DNA of 23,036 nucleotides from positions 7,914 through 30,949 of the forward strand of contig BQKZ01005222.1 in NCBI GenBank assembly GCA_036244855.1. Reading direction: 5' to 3'. Below the pieces are notes generated by a model, which saw nothing but the letters and a program-made list of their open reading frames with translations, did no database searches and was not told the DNA's origin. The number at the start of each line of letters is the position of its first letter. Position 1 is the stretch's first letter. The translations under genes and the position numbers were made by a program. The DNA is from Temnopleurus reevesii (Eukaryota > Echinodermata > Echinoidea > Temnopleuroida > Temnopleuridae). Shown in pieces: positions 8,471 through 17,792 of this stretch.

Positions 8471-9310
8471 CGGCCGACCATATTGTACAAAAATCTTAAA
8501 ATAATGTATTTCTATTTCCTGACATTACATTGTATCATTTTTCAAAACATGAACTTATAATTTGCAGGATTTTAACTACATAACCATTACACACTGTTTA
8601 AACCATTGATCTGCTGCATTATCTACATACTTTGTTAATTGTTAAGTGTATACTCTTTCATTTAACCCTTTCTTAAATTCTATTTTAAAATGAATGCTTC
8701 ATTTTCAGTCAATCATTATGAAACAAAATTATGTAACATATCAGTGAAAATAAGTGAATATATCAAAGGATATGTGTTCTCGTACACTCATAAACTGTTG
8801 GGCAAAAATGACTCAATACATAAATTTTGCTTATAGATAAAAATTTGCATTTGCTTGTGTAAGTAAAGAGAATGCTTGGAAGTTCGTAATTTTTTAAGCC
8901 CACCAAAAGTAAAAGTAATGAAGGAAATATCTGTACATGATGCGTTATAAGGTAGTTCTTTTCAGAAAATGTTCAATGTTTCCTCTTTTTCTTTATACAC
9001 TGGCTGAATGAACATCGGGAATGTTTATTTACATCTTAGTGCATGATGCAACCTCCTTTTTCACTTAACGAAAGGAGGATTACCGAAAGCTTCTCGACGA
9101 GATGAACGCGACGCCCACCTGAGGGGAAGACTACAACCTAACCACTTCAAGTATTGAGCGTTCGCCCCCTTCTTAATCTCATCAATACCCCCTCTTTAAT
9201 AACAAGTGGGATTAACCCTCAATAGAATTGGTGTATCAATAAAAGAATTGGCTTGAGCATAGGTACTTTGAAGTAGGGCTACATGCATTTAAGTGGATCG
9301 GACTGATATA
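8471..9310. other. No gene; one compact hairpin at 9052-9078
   Basis: CCTCCTTT (9052-9059) pairs perfectly with AAAGGAGG (9071-9078) around an 11-nt loop. It is not a histone-type stem-loop. The rest of this 840-bp stretch shows no supported feature. Confidence 0.4.
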
Positions 9311-9312
9311 AG

Positions 9313-10345
9313 CATAATGCGAATTATATTAATTGGCTTGAAACTCTCTCATACTCCCGTACTCTGACAAAAAGAAGCAACTCTGAATTCTCATCAAAAA
9401 TCTACCTTTTTCATAAGTAGTTAGGGTATGCCAAACATATTTTCCTTCATAGTGGTCTTTAAACAATGAGCAGCATTGAAACCAGCCTTGGTCATCATTT
9501 TCCATAGAACTGTCTTAAGTATATATAATGCTACTTATATTAATTGGCTCGATACTCTCTCATACTCCTGTACTCTGACTAAAAGATGCAACTCTGAATT
9601 CTCATCAAAAATCTACCTTTTTCATAACAATTTAAGGTATGTCAAACATAATTTTCCCCATAGTGTTCTTTAAAAGGAAGAGCAGCTTTGAAACCATGCA
9701 GCTTCTCTCTTTATTTTCCATTGAATTAGTATAATGCTAATTATATTTATTGGCTCAATACTCTCTCATACTCCTGTACTCTGACTAAAAGATGCAACTC
9801 TGAATTCTTTAAAAAATATCTACCTTTTTCACAACGATTTAGGGGATTTCAAACATAATTTTCCCCATAGTATTCTTTAAAAAGAAGAGCAGCTTTGAAA
9901 CCATGCAGCTTCTCTCTTCATTTTCCATTGAATTAGTATAATGCTAATTATATTTATTGGCTCAATACTCTCTCATACTCCTGTACTCTGACTAAAAGAT
10001 GCAACTCTGAATTCTTTAAAAAATATCTACCTTTTTCACAACGATTTAGGGGATTTCAAACATAATTTTCCCCATAGTATTCTTTAAAAAGAAGAGCAGC
10101 TTTGAAACCATGCAGCTTCTCTCTTCATTTTCCATTGAATTAGTATAATGCTAATTATATTAATTGGCTTGATACTCTCTCTCATAGTCCTGTACTCTGA
10201 CTAAAAGACGCAACTCTCAACTTTATTAAAATTTACCAATTGATGTGAACGAGCTAGGGTATGTCCGACATAATATTTGATTTACTACAGCACTCTTTGA
10301 GCGATGATCAGCATTGAAACTGGCCTCTCTATTAATTTTCCATCT
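9313..10345. repeat. Tandem array, five units of about 207 bp
   Basis: The anchor aattggct(t/c) recurs at about 9331, 9542, 9749, 9955 and 10162, with spacings of 206-211. Each unit carries actctctcatactcctgtac, ctgactaaaagatgcaactc and gagcagctttgaaacc. The third and fourth units are almost identical. The first and fifth are most diverged, and the fifth fades after about 10330. The pattern suggests recent duplication in the centre of an older array. Frames inside it are not conserved across units, so it is non-coding. Confidence 0.9.
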
Positions 10346-11040
10346 TTATTATTCCTCCACATCTTTGAATATTCTAAATAGATAGATTGTGCATTACAAA
10401 TGCTGCCATTATAATATCGTGATTATTCTATTAATCCTAACACAGTAGTTTGTTCATTAATTCTCAGCAATCAAGGCCACGTGACCTTTATAAGGAACCA
10501 GCTCATACAAGTGTAAAAGAAAAACAAAGGTTCTGGATTTGTTACAAAATTACGTTCCTAACAGTTACTTCCATTTGTCTGGACAGGAAATATTTCTCCA
10601 TAATCTCTCCTAGATTAGGCCAAAAAAAATTGTTTGGTTGTCCTCTAATTTAGAAAAAAATGTTGGTCCGTCGGAAAAAAGTTTTTCTTAGAACAAATTT
10701 CATGTGAAAAATAAAGATTAGAAAAAATCTAATGGAGTGAAAAGCCAAAAAAACATTTTGTTTTAAACTTGTTTTTTTTTTTAAACAAGACGGACTGAAA
10801 AGCAAAAATAAAAGAATAGTAAAACATAAAAAGGTTGATGTAGGAACATTTTCATAGGGACTTTAAGTTGAGGGCAACCACACAATTCACACAATTTTTT
10901 TTTTTGCTTTATAAGGTAGAGAGATGAATATTGCCTGCTGAAAATTGTATAATCTTCTTACCTTTATGCAGTATGATGTAGTCAAGCCACTCAGCATTAT
11001 TGTTCAAAAGGTTGCTTGGGGATATATCAGCTAATTCATT
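10346..11040. other. No gene; A/T-rich repeat-like sequence
   Basis: Around 10610-10810 there are aggccaaaaaaa, tggttgtcctc and gacggactgaaaagcaaaaat blocks. Similar blocks occur near 18380-18800, partly in opposite orientation (gaggacaaccaaag, gggattgaaaagcaaaaat). This hints at a decayed dispersed repeat whose limits I cannot place. Inside, cttgttt and aaacaag form a small hairpin. Confidence 0.35.
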
Positions 11041-11195
11041 TCTCCAAAATCAGAACTGTTTAAATTGGAAGAATGATAAAAACATTATGTTACATCATGT
11101 CAACAAAATATGCTTTTCCAAAATCAGAATTGTTTAAATTGGAAGAGGAATAAAATAATTTATAAAAACAGTAAGTTACATGATGTAATAATGTT
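11041..11195. repeat. Two-copy tandem duplication, about 74 bp
   Basis: The block tccaaaatcagaactgttta...ggaagaatgataaaaacatt...gttacatcatgt at about 11042 is repeated at about 11116, with a small insertion (ataatttat) in the second copy. Confidence 0.7.
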
Positions 11196-11204
11196 TGTTT
11201 GTAC

Positions 11205-11305
11205 TTAAAGGACCCCATTGGAAATAAGCCCTCGGCTTTCATGGGATATCCTTGTCATTGTATTTTTAATGCATTATGACGAATAAAATCAAATCAAATT
11301 AAAAT
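11205..11305 (+). mobile_element. 3' end of a plus-strand LINE-like retroposon
   Basis: The sequence ggaaataagccctcggcttt, ccttgtcattgtattttt and gacgaataaaatcaaatcaa has the layout of common non-LTR 3' ends: a conserved 3' UTR block, AATAAA, then an (AAATC)n tail. It is truncated at the 5' side, with no coding part. Confidence 0.55.
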
Positions 11306-11732
11306 GTCTGCAAATTATGCTTCGAGGGACATGTTCCATTAGAAATATATATAAAGTGAGAATAAATAGGGTTTCTTATGACATATGTCCTCTCTCTTAC
11401 AAACCAACTTACATTTTTGCCAAAAGGGACTGTCAATGGTCATGAGGGCTATTGACAATACACCCCTGCAATCTCCTCAAATGTATAACATTCTTCTCAG
11501 GGTTGTAAAAGTGCTAAACATGAGACAATAGATAGGAATAGGTGCACAATAAACATGAGGGTCAATTGATGTCTCAATACTAACTTGTTTTTCCTTTTTT
11601 TCACTTTTCACTAATATAGGGTGGCCTTATGAACAGGCGTGGTCAAGTCCCTGAGCAGTGCTAAGCTAAGGAAGTACATGTTCACTCCATGCTGGCCTGT
11701 GGTGATCTGCCTTGGTTTCTAACTTTGAAACC
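11306..11732. other. No feature recognised
   Basis: This sequence between a retroposon end and a MITE has no supported ORF or repeat. Confidence 0.5.
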
Positions 11733-11735
11733 CAA

Positions 11736-11882
11736 GGCCCGTATTCCGATAGCGAGGTTTAACTTAACCCTGGACTAACTCATTGTTATTTAGACCCGGG
11801 CTATTCAAAAGTTAAACCAAGAGTCTAAAGAACAATGACTTAGACCTGGGTTAAGTTAAACCTCGCTATCGGAATACGGGCC
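11736..11882. mobile_element. MITE, GGCCCGTATTCC family, copy 2
   Basis: This is a 147-bp near-palindrome with arms of about 62 bp, including gcgaggtttaacttaaccc and gtcattgttctttagac. CAA at 11733-11735 and 11883-11885 fits a 3-bp target duplication; an alternative reading is 5-bp CCAAG. It has no interior beyond a short loop, so it is a more compact derivative than copy 1. Confidence 0.85.
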
Positions 11883-12027
11883 CAAGGGTTTATTCCAACA
11901 TTCACATTTGCATCAATAAACATAATGCATAATATAAAATATGAATAATAAACACTGTACATTTGACTAGAACCAATAAGAACTGAGGAAGATCCGAATA
12001 AACAGGAGCCTAACCCATTCTATAGCT

Positions 12028-12600
12028 GCGTCTGCACTATAGCGAGTTTTTCAATTAGCGCGCTAGCTCTGATCCAGGTAAATAGCCCGATCAGAACTAG
12101 CTCGAGATAATTTGCAGTGCAGACGCAAACAGTACGTGAGCTAATTCACAGAAATATCTCGAGCTTAACAAGCCCAAGATATCTTGGGCTAGTTTCCAAA
12201 ACAGTGAGCTAATTTGGGAAATAGCTCACTAACTCGCTCTTATTTGGTACAGTGCAGCTCGCGCTAATTCGGCGACTCGGGCTAATTTATTCAAATTCGT
12301 TGTGTGGGAGCAGCGGAGCATGGCAGGCCTATTGACGAGCACTTCGTGCGAGTTTCTCCGCACAACAACCACATGCTTATTTTCCTAGACTGCGCATGCT
12401 CCAGAACTAGACCAAGCTCGGAGAGCGGGCTAATGCAGCTCACGCTCGCGCTAAATTGAGGAAAGAGTCTAAGTCCGTCAAGCTCGAAATTCCAAACTCG
12501 CTATAGTGCAGACCAAGATTGCCAATCTCGAGATTAATTGCAAAGATGGTTGATCGGACTAAAAGCTCGAGATCAAGGAAACTCGGGCTAGTGCAGCGCC
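12028..12600. mobile_element. Mosaic of inverted-repeat elements (GTCTGCACTATAGCGAGTTT)
   Basis: GTCTGCACTATAGCGAGTTT at 12030-12049 is inverted as AAACTCGCTATAGTGCAGAC at 12494-12513. Closer in, GCGTCTGCACT (12028-12038) is inverted at 12116-12126. Within lie a perfect 20-bp palindrome AGCCCAAGATATCTTGGGCT (12171-12190), a GTGAGCTA...TAGCTCAC hairpin (12202-12231), and many GAGCTAATT and AGCTCGAGAT copies. The block is more GC-rich than its surroundings. It is probably one composite foldback element or several nested ones. No ORF is present. Confidence 0.65.
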
Positions 12601-12781
12601 GGCTAAAGTAACTCAAGCAAATTACCCAGTAATTTACATAAACAGAGGAATAAAAGAATGTACTTAACAGAGAATGTGAAACATGAACTATAAGAAGAGA
12701 GGCTTGTCAACTAAGAATGAACAGGATTGTTGATAGCTGATGGTATGAATGGGGGGGCTGATATGAAAGGCAATGCAATTA

Positions 12782-12959
12782 GGCGGGTTTACTAATAGAT
12801 GGAAATTTTATGCATACCTTCAACACAAAGGCTGTTCTTGACAACCCCAAAGCTTGCCAGAGGCTTGCCCGACATAGCAACAAGTAATGTATGCAAACTG
12901 GATTCCAAGTATTGTAGTCTTATTGTTATTAAGCGGTTAAAGGAATAAGTAAACCCGCC
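12782..12959. mobile_element. MITE, GGCGGGTTTACT family, copy 2
   Basis: This 178-bp copy has clean TA on both sides (12780-12781 and 12960-12961). It is in the same orientation as the copy at 1769-1992, with few substitutions over the first 140 bp. It lacks 46 bp near the right end. It lies inside the minus-strand 112-codon ORF, which is therefore spurious. Confidence 0.85.
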
Positions 12960-13131
12960 TAGTAGGATGAATGCAAATGAGATAAAATGGAGTGTGAGCC
13001 TGATCATTATGAATGGAAGGCTGGTATGAATGGGAATGCTAGTATGAAAGGAAATGGAAAGTAGGCATGAAAAGGAGAGAGGTGAATAGAGAGATGAACA
13101 GAAGAGGAAAAGGAATCTAGAACAGTTCAAT

Positions 13132-13414
13132 AGACCACTTTCGTAATATATTCAAATTTATTCACTTTTGCCCAAAGATAACTATGTATACACCTGTTAA
13201 AAGATAATGAGTGTACAATAATCTATTTGCATAGATTGACGTTGCTAGGTTGGGCAAACATTGTAGCTTGACCAACCTAGCAACAACTACTGCTTGCTAT
13301 TCACATTCCTTCCATTGAAATAGGATTATTTTATATCAGGTGGACAAATAGTTTATTATTGTTCATTTGACAAAGAAGCGTGCATAAAATTTGAATACAT
13401 TACGAAAGTCGTCT
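13132..13414. mobile_element. MITE with AGACSACTTTCGTAATRTATTC ends and an inner palindrome
   Basis: The left end agaccactttcgtaatatat and the right end in reverse complement (agacgactttcgtaatgtat) match over about 30 bp. The similarity extends outward through TTSAATAG. TA flanks the ends, but the true boundary is ambiguous because of that outward symmetry. An inner inverted repeat, GTTGCTAGGTTGG with CCAACCTAGCAAC, lies at about 13242-13286. It is non-coding, with a single copy here. Confidence 0.7.
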
Positions 13415-13488
13415 ATTCAAATCAATAATAGGTTCAAAATAAACTCCTACACTAAATTTTTTTTTTAAAGTGAAATCAGAGAAACAGC

Positions 13489-13747
13489 TAGTCCAGTTGA
13501 GGACTGAGTGTTCTGATAGCACCCACCTCTGCACATTCACTTAGACTGAACACACAGGGAGTACAAGCACTCAACCACAGAGTCCTTACATAATCCTCTG
13601 ATCTGTAGAGGCGCGATCAGAGGGGTATACAGATCAGAGGATTATGTAAGGACTCTGTGGTTGAGTGCTGTGTAGTTCATGTGTGTTCAGTGTAAGTGAA
13701 TATGCAGAGGTGGGTGCTATCAGAACACTCAGTCCTCAACTGGACTA
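13489..13747. repeat. Long near-perfect foldback, about 119-bp arms
   Basis: The left arm 13489-13607 and the right arm 13628-13747 are reverse complements, with few mismatches and small indels near the acacacagggagtacaagc region. The loop is 20 nt (13608-13627). The ends read TAGTCCAGTTGAGG and CCTCAACTGGACTA, so TA could be the duplicated target. No ORF or second copy is present. A transcript would form a long double-stranded hairpin. Confidence 0.9.
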
Positions 13748-13805
13748 AGAAACAACATGTGAAATGCCACCTGAAAAGTCAATTTTAAATGTTCTTTGGC
13801 TTTTC

Positions 13806-14974
13806 ATTATTTCTAACTACAGTGGAAAATGAGAGAGGGAATAATTAAAATGGGAGAATATACAATATGAACACCTCAAAATCTGGAGCAAGAGATCAAG
13901 AGAGCTAGAAAAAGAGAGAGAGACAAAAAGATAGAGAGAGAGAGAGAGAGAGAAAGGGTTAGAGAGGTAAAACTCTTTAGAGATAGAAAAGAAAACAAGA
14001 GATGGACAGGGAAAAGAGAAGGGAGAGAACACTGCAATGACATAATGTGGAGCAAAAGAAAGAAAGAGAGAGAGAGAGAAAGAAAGGGTTAGAGGGGTGA
14101 AACTCATTAGAGATAGAAATGAGAACAAGAGGTGGAAAGGGAAAAGGGAAGGGAGAGAACACCACAATGACATAATGTGGAGCAAAAGAATGAAAGAGAG
14201 AGAGAGAGAGAGATAGGGTTAGAGGGGTGAAACTCTTTAGAGATAGAAAAGAGAACAAGAGATGGAAAGGAAAAAAGGAAGGGAGATAACACCACAATGA
14301 CATAATGTGGAGCAAAAGAAAGAGAGATAGAGAAAGAAAGAGAGAGAGAGAGATAGAGATAGGGTTAGAGGGGTGAAACTCTTTAGAGATAAAAAAGAGA
14401 ACAAGAGGAAGAAAGGGAAAAAGGAAGGGAGATAACACCACAATGACATGATATGGAACGAAAGAAAGATAGAGAAAGAAAGAGAGAGAGAGAGATAGGG
14501 TTAGAGGGATGAAACTCATTAGAGATAGAAAAGAGAACAAGAGATGGAAAGGGAAAAGGGAAGGGAGAGAACACCACAATGGCATAATGTGGAGCGAAAG
14601 AAAGAGAGAGAGAGGGAGAGAGAGATAGGGTTAGAGGGGTGAAACTCTTTAGAGATAGAAATGAGAACAAGAGATGGAAAGGGAAAAAGGATTAAAAGTA
14701 GTGATGAAGAATGAGAGAGAGGGACGGATACATCAAGTGGGAGAACACCTAATAAACAGGATATGGAGTACATGAGAAAGAGATACTGAGAGAGAGGGGC
14801 GAGTGGTAACAAGAGGGAAAAGGGACAAAATAGAATGAGAGAGAACACCTCGAAATGCGGAGCGATAGAAAGGAAGAAAGACAGACAAGAGAATAAGAGA
14901 TGAAAGGGGTGAAAAGAGAATGTGACAGAGAGAGGGGGAGGGATACCCCCAAATAGGAGAAAACTTCAAAATGT

Positions 14975-15015
<41 letters not shown>

Positions 15016-15300
15016 AAGAGGAAAGAGCAAAGTGCAAAAAGATCAAGTGATAAATAGGTTTAAAAGAATGAAATCATAGACCATATGAAAATCTTAAAAT
15101 TTAGAGTGAGAATTAGAGACAGGAGGGGTAGGTGATAGAAACAAGAGCACCAGTTGAAAAGTGGTGAAAAAAACCCTCATAAGCAATAACTAGAGCAAGA
15201 AAGAAAGTAAGAGAGAGAGAGAGAGAGAGAGAGACAGATGAAAGGCGTCACCGAAAAAGGACGGATACAAGGAATGAGAGTAAACCTCATAAACAAAATG
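13806..15300. repeat. Purine-rich minisatellite, period about 130 bp
   Basis: The anchor gggttagag recurs at about 13956, 14086, 14216, 14362, 14498 and 14628, with spacings of 130-146. Each unit has aaactctttagagataga, gagaacaagagatgg, gaacaccacaatgacataat and a (GA)n run of variable length. More diverged units flank these on both sides (to about 13860 on the left and 15300 on the right). The minus strand reads as overlapping Ser/Leu/Phe-rich frames up to 202 codons, which simply translate the repeat. Confidence 0.9.
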
Positions 15301-15560
15301 ACCACCTCTGGCTTGTTGACACTATAACAGAAGACGGCTCTGCTAATGGATGCCTGTTCTAAAGATTTCTGCATTCTATTTTGGTGGCTGAATAACCCTT
15401 ATAAATCAGATGTAGAGCACTGCAATTGATGATCTAATCTTTTTATTTTTAGTTTCCCGATCCAGTCTACCCTTTTGCTTCAAAATGAACTTCACAATCA
15501 TTATATCAACAAATCTCAGGTTGCTAACATTTTGGCTTTTAAATACTGTCATCATCATCA
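15301..15560. other. No gene; (ATC)n at 15549-15564
   Basis: This is unremarkable sequence apart from a short ATC microsatellite. Confidence 0.5.
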
Positions 15561-15818
15561 TCATGTTGTGTCATAAAACAACCATTTCCCAATCTCTAGA
15601 CCCACGCCATTCACCACTAGTTTGAAAGCACAAACCCGAGACTCTCGGTGTGTGAGTGTGCAGAGCATGATAAGGGGCATGCGCCGTGTGACTACATCAC
15701 ACACATACAGCATTTCCCTATCCTCAGAGCACGAGACACACAATGAGACACACGGTGTATACCCTGTATCACTCTCTGTGTATGTGCACAACGAAACCCA
15801 AGGGTCTGTTCGAGCAGA

Positions 15819-15987
15819 CTAATTCACCACTGCCAGGTCCCTCTCGGTTCTAGATCGTAACATTTTATTGCAGGTCAGAAGATGAGCCATAATCTGACTG
15901 CCCTGCCTACACTCACACTCTGCAGAGCTATCAGTGTACCCCCACTTTAGCATGTTTGCCTTGCGCCTCCCTATCTTGTATAGGCTA
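15819..15987 (-). pseudogene. Non-LTR retrotransposon (LINE) ORF2 C-terminal fragment
   Basis: The minus-strand frame reads LSLYKIGRRKANMLKWGY, then ECECRQGSQIMAHLLTC, then ERDLAVVN before TAG at 15819-15821. The spaced C-x-C...H-x3-C group after a WGY-type motif is the zinc-knuckle-like C-terminus that follows reverse transcriptase in many animal non-LTR elements. Reverse transcriptase motifs are absent upstream, where an AATAATTCATA palindrome and unrelated AT-rich sequence begin at about 16003. This is therefore a 5'-truncated or broken remnant. The frame stays open past the stop for about 75 more codons (to about 15561), so the TAG may be either the original end or a lesion. Confidence 0.7.
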
Positions 15988-16002
15988 AGTGGAAAAACAA
16001 GA

Positions 16003-16034
16003 TCAATAATTCATAAATAAGTCGATTATGAATT
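16003..16034. repeat. Short palindrome AATAATTCATA/TATGAATTATT
   Basis: Two 11-nt arms flank a 10-nt centre (aataagtcga). The significance is unknown. Confidence 0.6.
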
Positions 16035-16289
16035 ATTCATTTCGTCCTTGCACTTATCCCATGCAATAAAACCCTTGAGGTAAAGTCTATTCTGAGTTTA
16101 CCAAAACAATCGGAGTAGAATATCTTTTTTTTTTATTTTCAAAGGAAATCTAATCAAGATGAAGCTGAAGAGAGGCTTTGAAATTCCAAACATCAATCAA
16201 AAATATTCTTGAAAATCATAATTTAAGATACATCAATTGCTCAATTTTTTTATTTGTAGCAAAATCAGACAATTTTTGTATTGTTTGAT

Positions 16290-16432
16290 GACAATAATTG
16301 CATTTCCCTATTAGATGTTTCACACTTTATCAGAAAACAACAATGGGAATTAACCTCAGATTCAGATTTGAACCCGAAATCTTTATAAGTGAGATGCGAG
16401 TCAGAACCACTACACCAAAAAGTAAAAGGAAT
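16290..16432 (-). mobile_element. Decayed tRNA-headed SINE, minus strand
   Basis: On the minus strand an A box (TGGTGTAGTGG, 16407-16417) and a B box (GGTTCAAATC, 16365-16374) are spaced as in a tRNA. The arms no longer pair well and no CCA or functional anticodon arm is evident. The body and tail limits towards lower coordinates are uncertain. Confidence 0.55.
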
Positions 16433-16738
16433 TTGGAGCTCCATCATGGACGATGAAATCCCATCTCTCGTCCAATTAATCCAGTCTCAAATATAATGAA
16501 TTGCTAATTACTTTGCACCAGTCTCTCCCAATCACTTTAATCATAAACCCTACCCGATCAAATGAAAAATGCCTTTATTGAGGTTAATTCAATCAATTGC
16601 GACTGTATATCGTGCCCTCATTGGACAATTACCGTCGTGTGGGATCGAGGAATGAATCGAGAGCCGAAAAGTCGCAAATCCTGCAGGTGGGATGGGAGCA
16701 GATTGTTGCTGTATTTATACCATACCCTCATTGAACTA

Positions 16739-16900
16739 CAGTCAAACCTGTCTACAGAGGCCACCCCAAGGGAAACAGAAAAAGTGGCCACTATAGACAG
16801 GTTCTATAACATGCATTTCCACCTGGAGGGAATCAATTTAAGTGGCCACTATAGATAGGTGGTCACTATAGACAGTGGCCACTATAGACAGGTTTGACTG
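16739..16900. mobile_element. MITE, CAGTCAAACCTGTCTAYAG family, 162-bp copy
   Basis: The ends are CAGTCAAACCTGTCTA and TAGACAGGTTTGACTG, with TA on both sides (16737-16738 and 16901-16902). The interior repeats ggccactatagacagg-type motifs in both orientations. The TA target and CAGT start are typical of Tc1/mariner-derived MITEs. Confidence 0.9.
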
Positions 16901-17019
16901 TATTATCATCTGGGATCGAGGAATAAATCGAGAGCCCCAGAGTTGCAAATTCTGCAGGTCGGTTGCAAGGCGATCATCGCTGTATTAAGATGTATTAATA
17001 CAATTCCCTCATTGTGCTA

Positions 17020-17222
17020 ATCGATTGATTGATTGATTAAGATTTAACGACACTATCAACACAATGTGTCATATAAGTGTCACGTTTATAATAAGGATAT
17101 ACATTAGTGAGTGTGAAAAAACAATTAAGATAGCTACTTTCCCCGGGGGAAAATTCCCTACTCTTTTTGAACGAGAAAGCAGGTTCTTTAACGTGCAAAT
17201 GGTGTTGCTCCCCTTCACACTG
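17020..17222 (-). mobile_element. Retroposon fragment with 8-bp target duplication
   Basis: An exact 8-bp duplication, TTGTGCTA, occurs at 17012-17019 and 17223-17230. The inserted 203 bp starts with a (TTGA)n-like tract, which would be an (AATC)n tail on the minus strand. It contains aacgacactatcaacacaat and ggttctttaacgtgcaaatgg blocks that look like a dispersed non-LTR or SINE body. A hAT-type DNA element also makes 8-bp duplications, but no TIRs are seen. Confidence 0.65.
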
Positions 17223-17321
17223 TTGTGCTACATCGAGGAATGAATCGAGAGTCTGGGTCTAAAAGTATAAAAAAGAAAATCTGCAAGTGGGATGCTGTTA
17301 GCTCATTGACATATCAATATA

Positions 17322-17792
17322 CAGTCAAACCTGTCTATATTGGTCACTGTCTATAGTGCCCACCTGTCTATAGTGACCAACTGTCTATAGTGGCCACTTA
17401 AATTGATTCCCTCCAGCTGAAAATGCATGTTATAGAACCTGTCTATAGAGGCCACCTGTATATAGTGACCACCTGTCTATAGTGGCCATTTAAATTGACT
17501 CCCACCAGGTGGAAATGCATGTTATAGAACCTGTCTATAGTGGTCACTGTCTATAGTGACCAACTGTCTATAGTGGCCATTTAAATTGATTCCCACCCGG
17601 TGGAAATGCATGTTATAGAACATGTCTATAGAGGCTACCTGTCTATAGTGACCACCTGTCTATAGTGGCCATTTAAATTTACTCCCACCAGGTGGAAATG
17701 CATGTTACAGAACATGTCTATAGAGGCTACCTGTATGCAGTGGCCACTTTTTCTGTTTCCCTTGGGGTGGCCTCTGTAGACAGGTTTGACTG
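17322..17792. mobile_element. MITE, CAGTCAAACCTGTCTATA family, internally expanded copy
   Basis: It has the same termini as 16739-16900, with TA at 17320-17321 and 17793-17794, but is 471 bp long. The interior holds four copies of a module of about 92 bp. Its landmark tgcatgttayagaac occurs at about 17424, 17516, 17607 and 17699, each with tctatagtggcc and ccaggtggaaa motifs. The 162-bp copy has one such module. It is non-coding. Confidence 0.9.

Noticed and set aside
9313..10345. CRISPR-like repeat array
   Set aside because: The units are about 207 bp, contiguous and degenerate, without short identical repeats separated by unique spacers. The context is an animal genome.
12792..13130. 112-codon minus-strand ORF
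   Set aside because: Its C-terminal half is the interior of a MITE whose other copy lacks this frame. The rest is Ser/Phe-rich low complexity.
13817..14848. Several long minus-strand ORFs (up to 202 codons) rich in Ser, Leu and Phe
   Set aside because: They translate the purine-rich 130-bp minisatellite in overlapping frames. The length comes from the lack of stops in (CT)n-rich DNA, not from selection.
15622..15822. 66-codon plus-strand ORF opposite the LINE fragment
   Set aside because: It is antisense to the open LINE-derived frame and best explained as its shadow.
16562..16858. 98-codon plus-strand ORF
   Set aside because: It starts in the old 110-bp repeat and ends inside a MITE, so the frame is a chance join.
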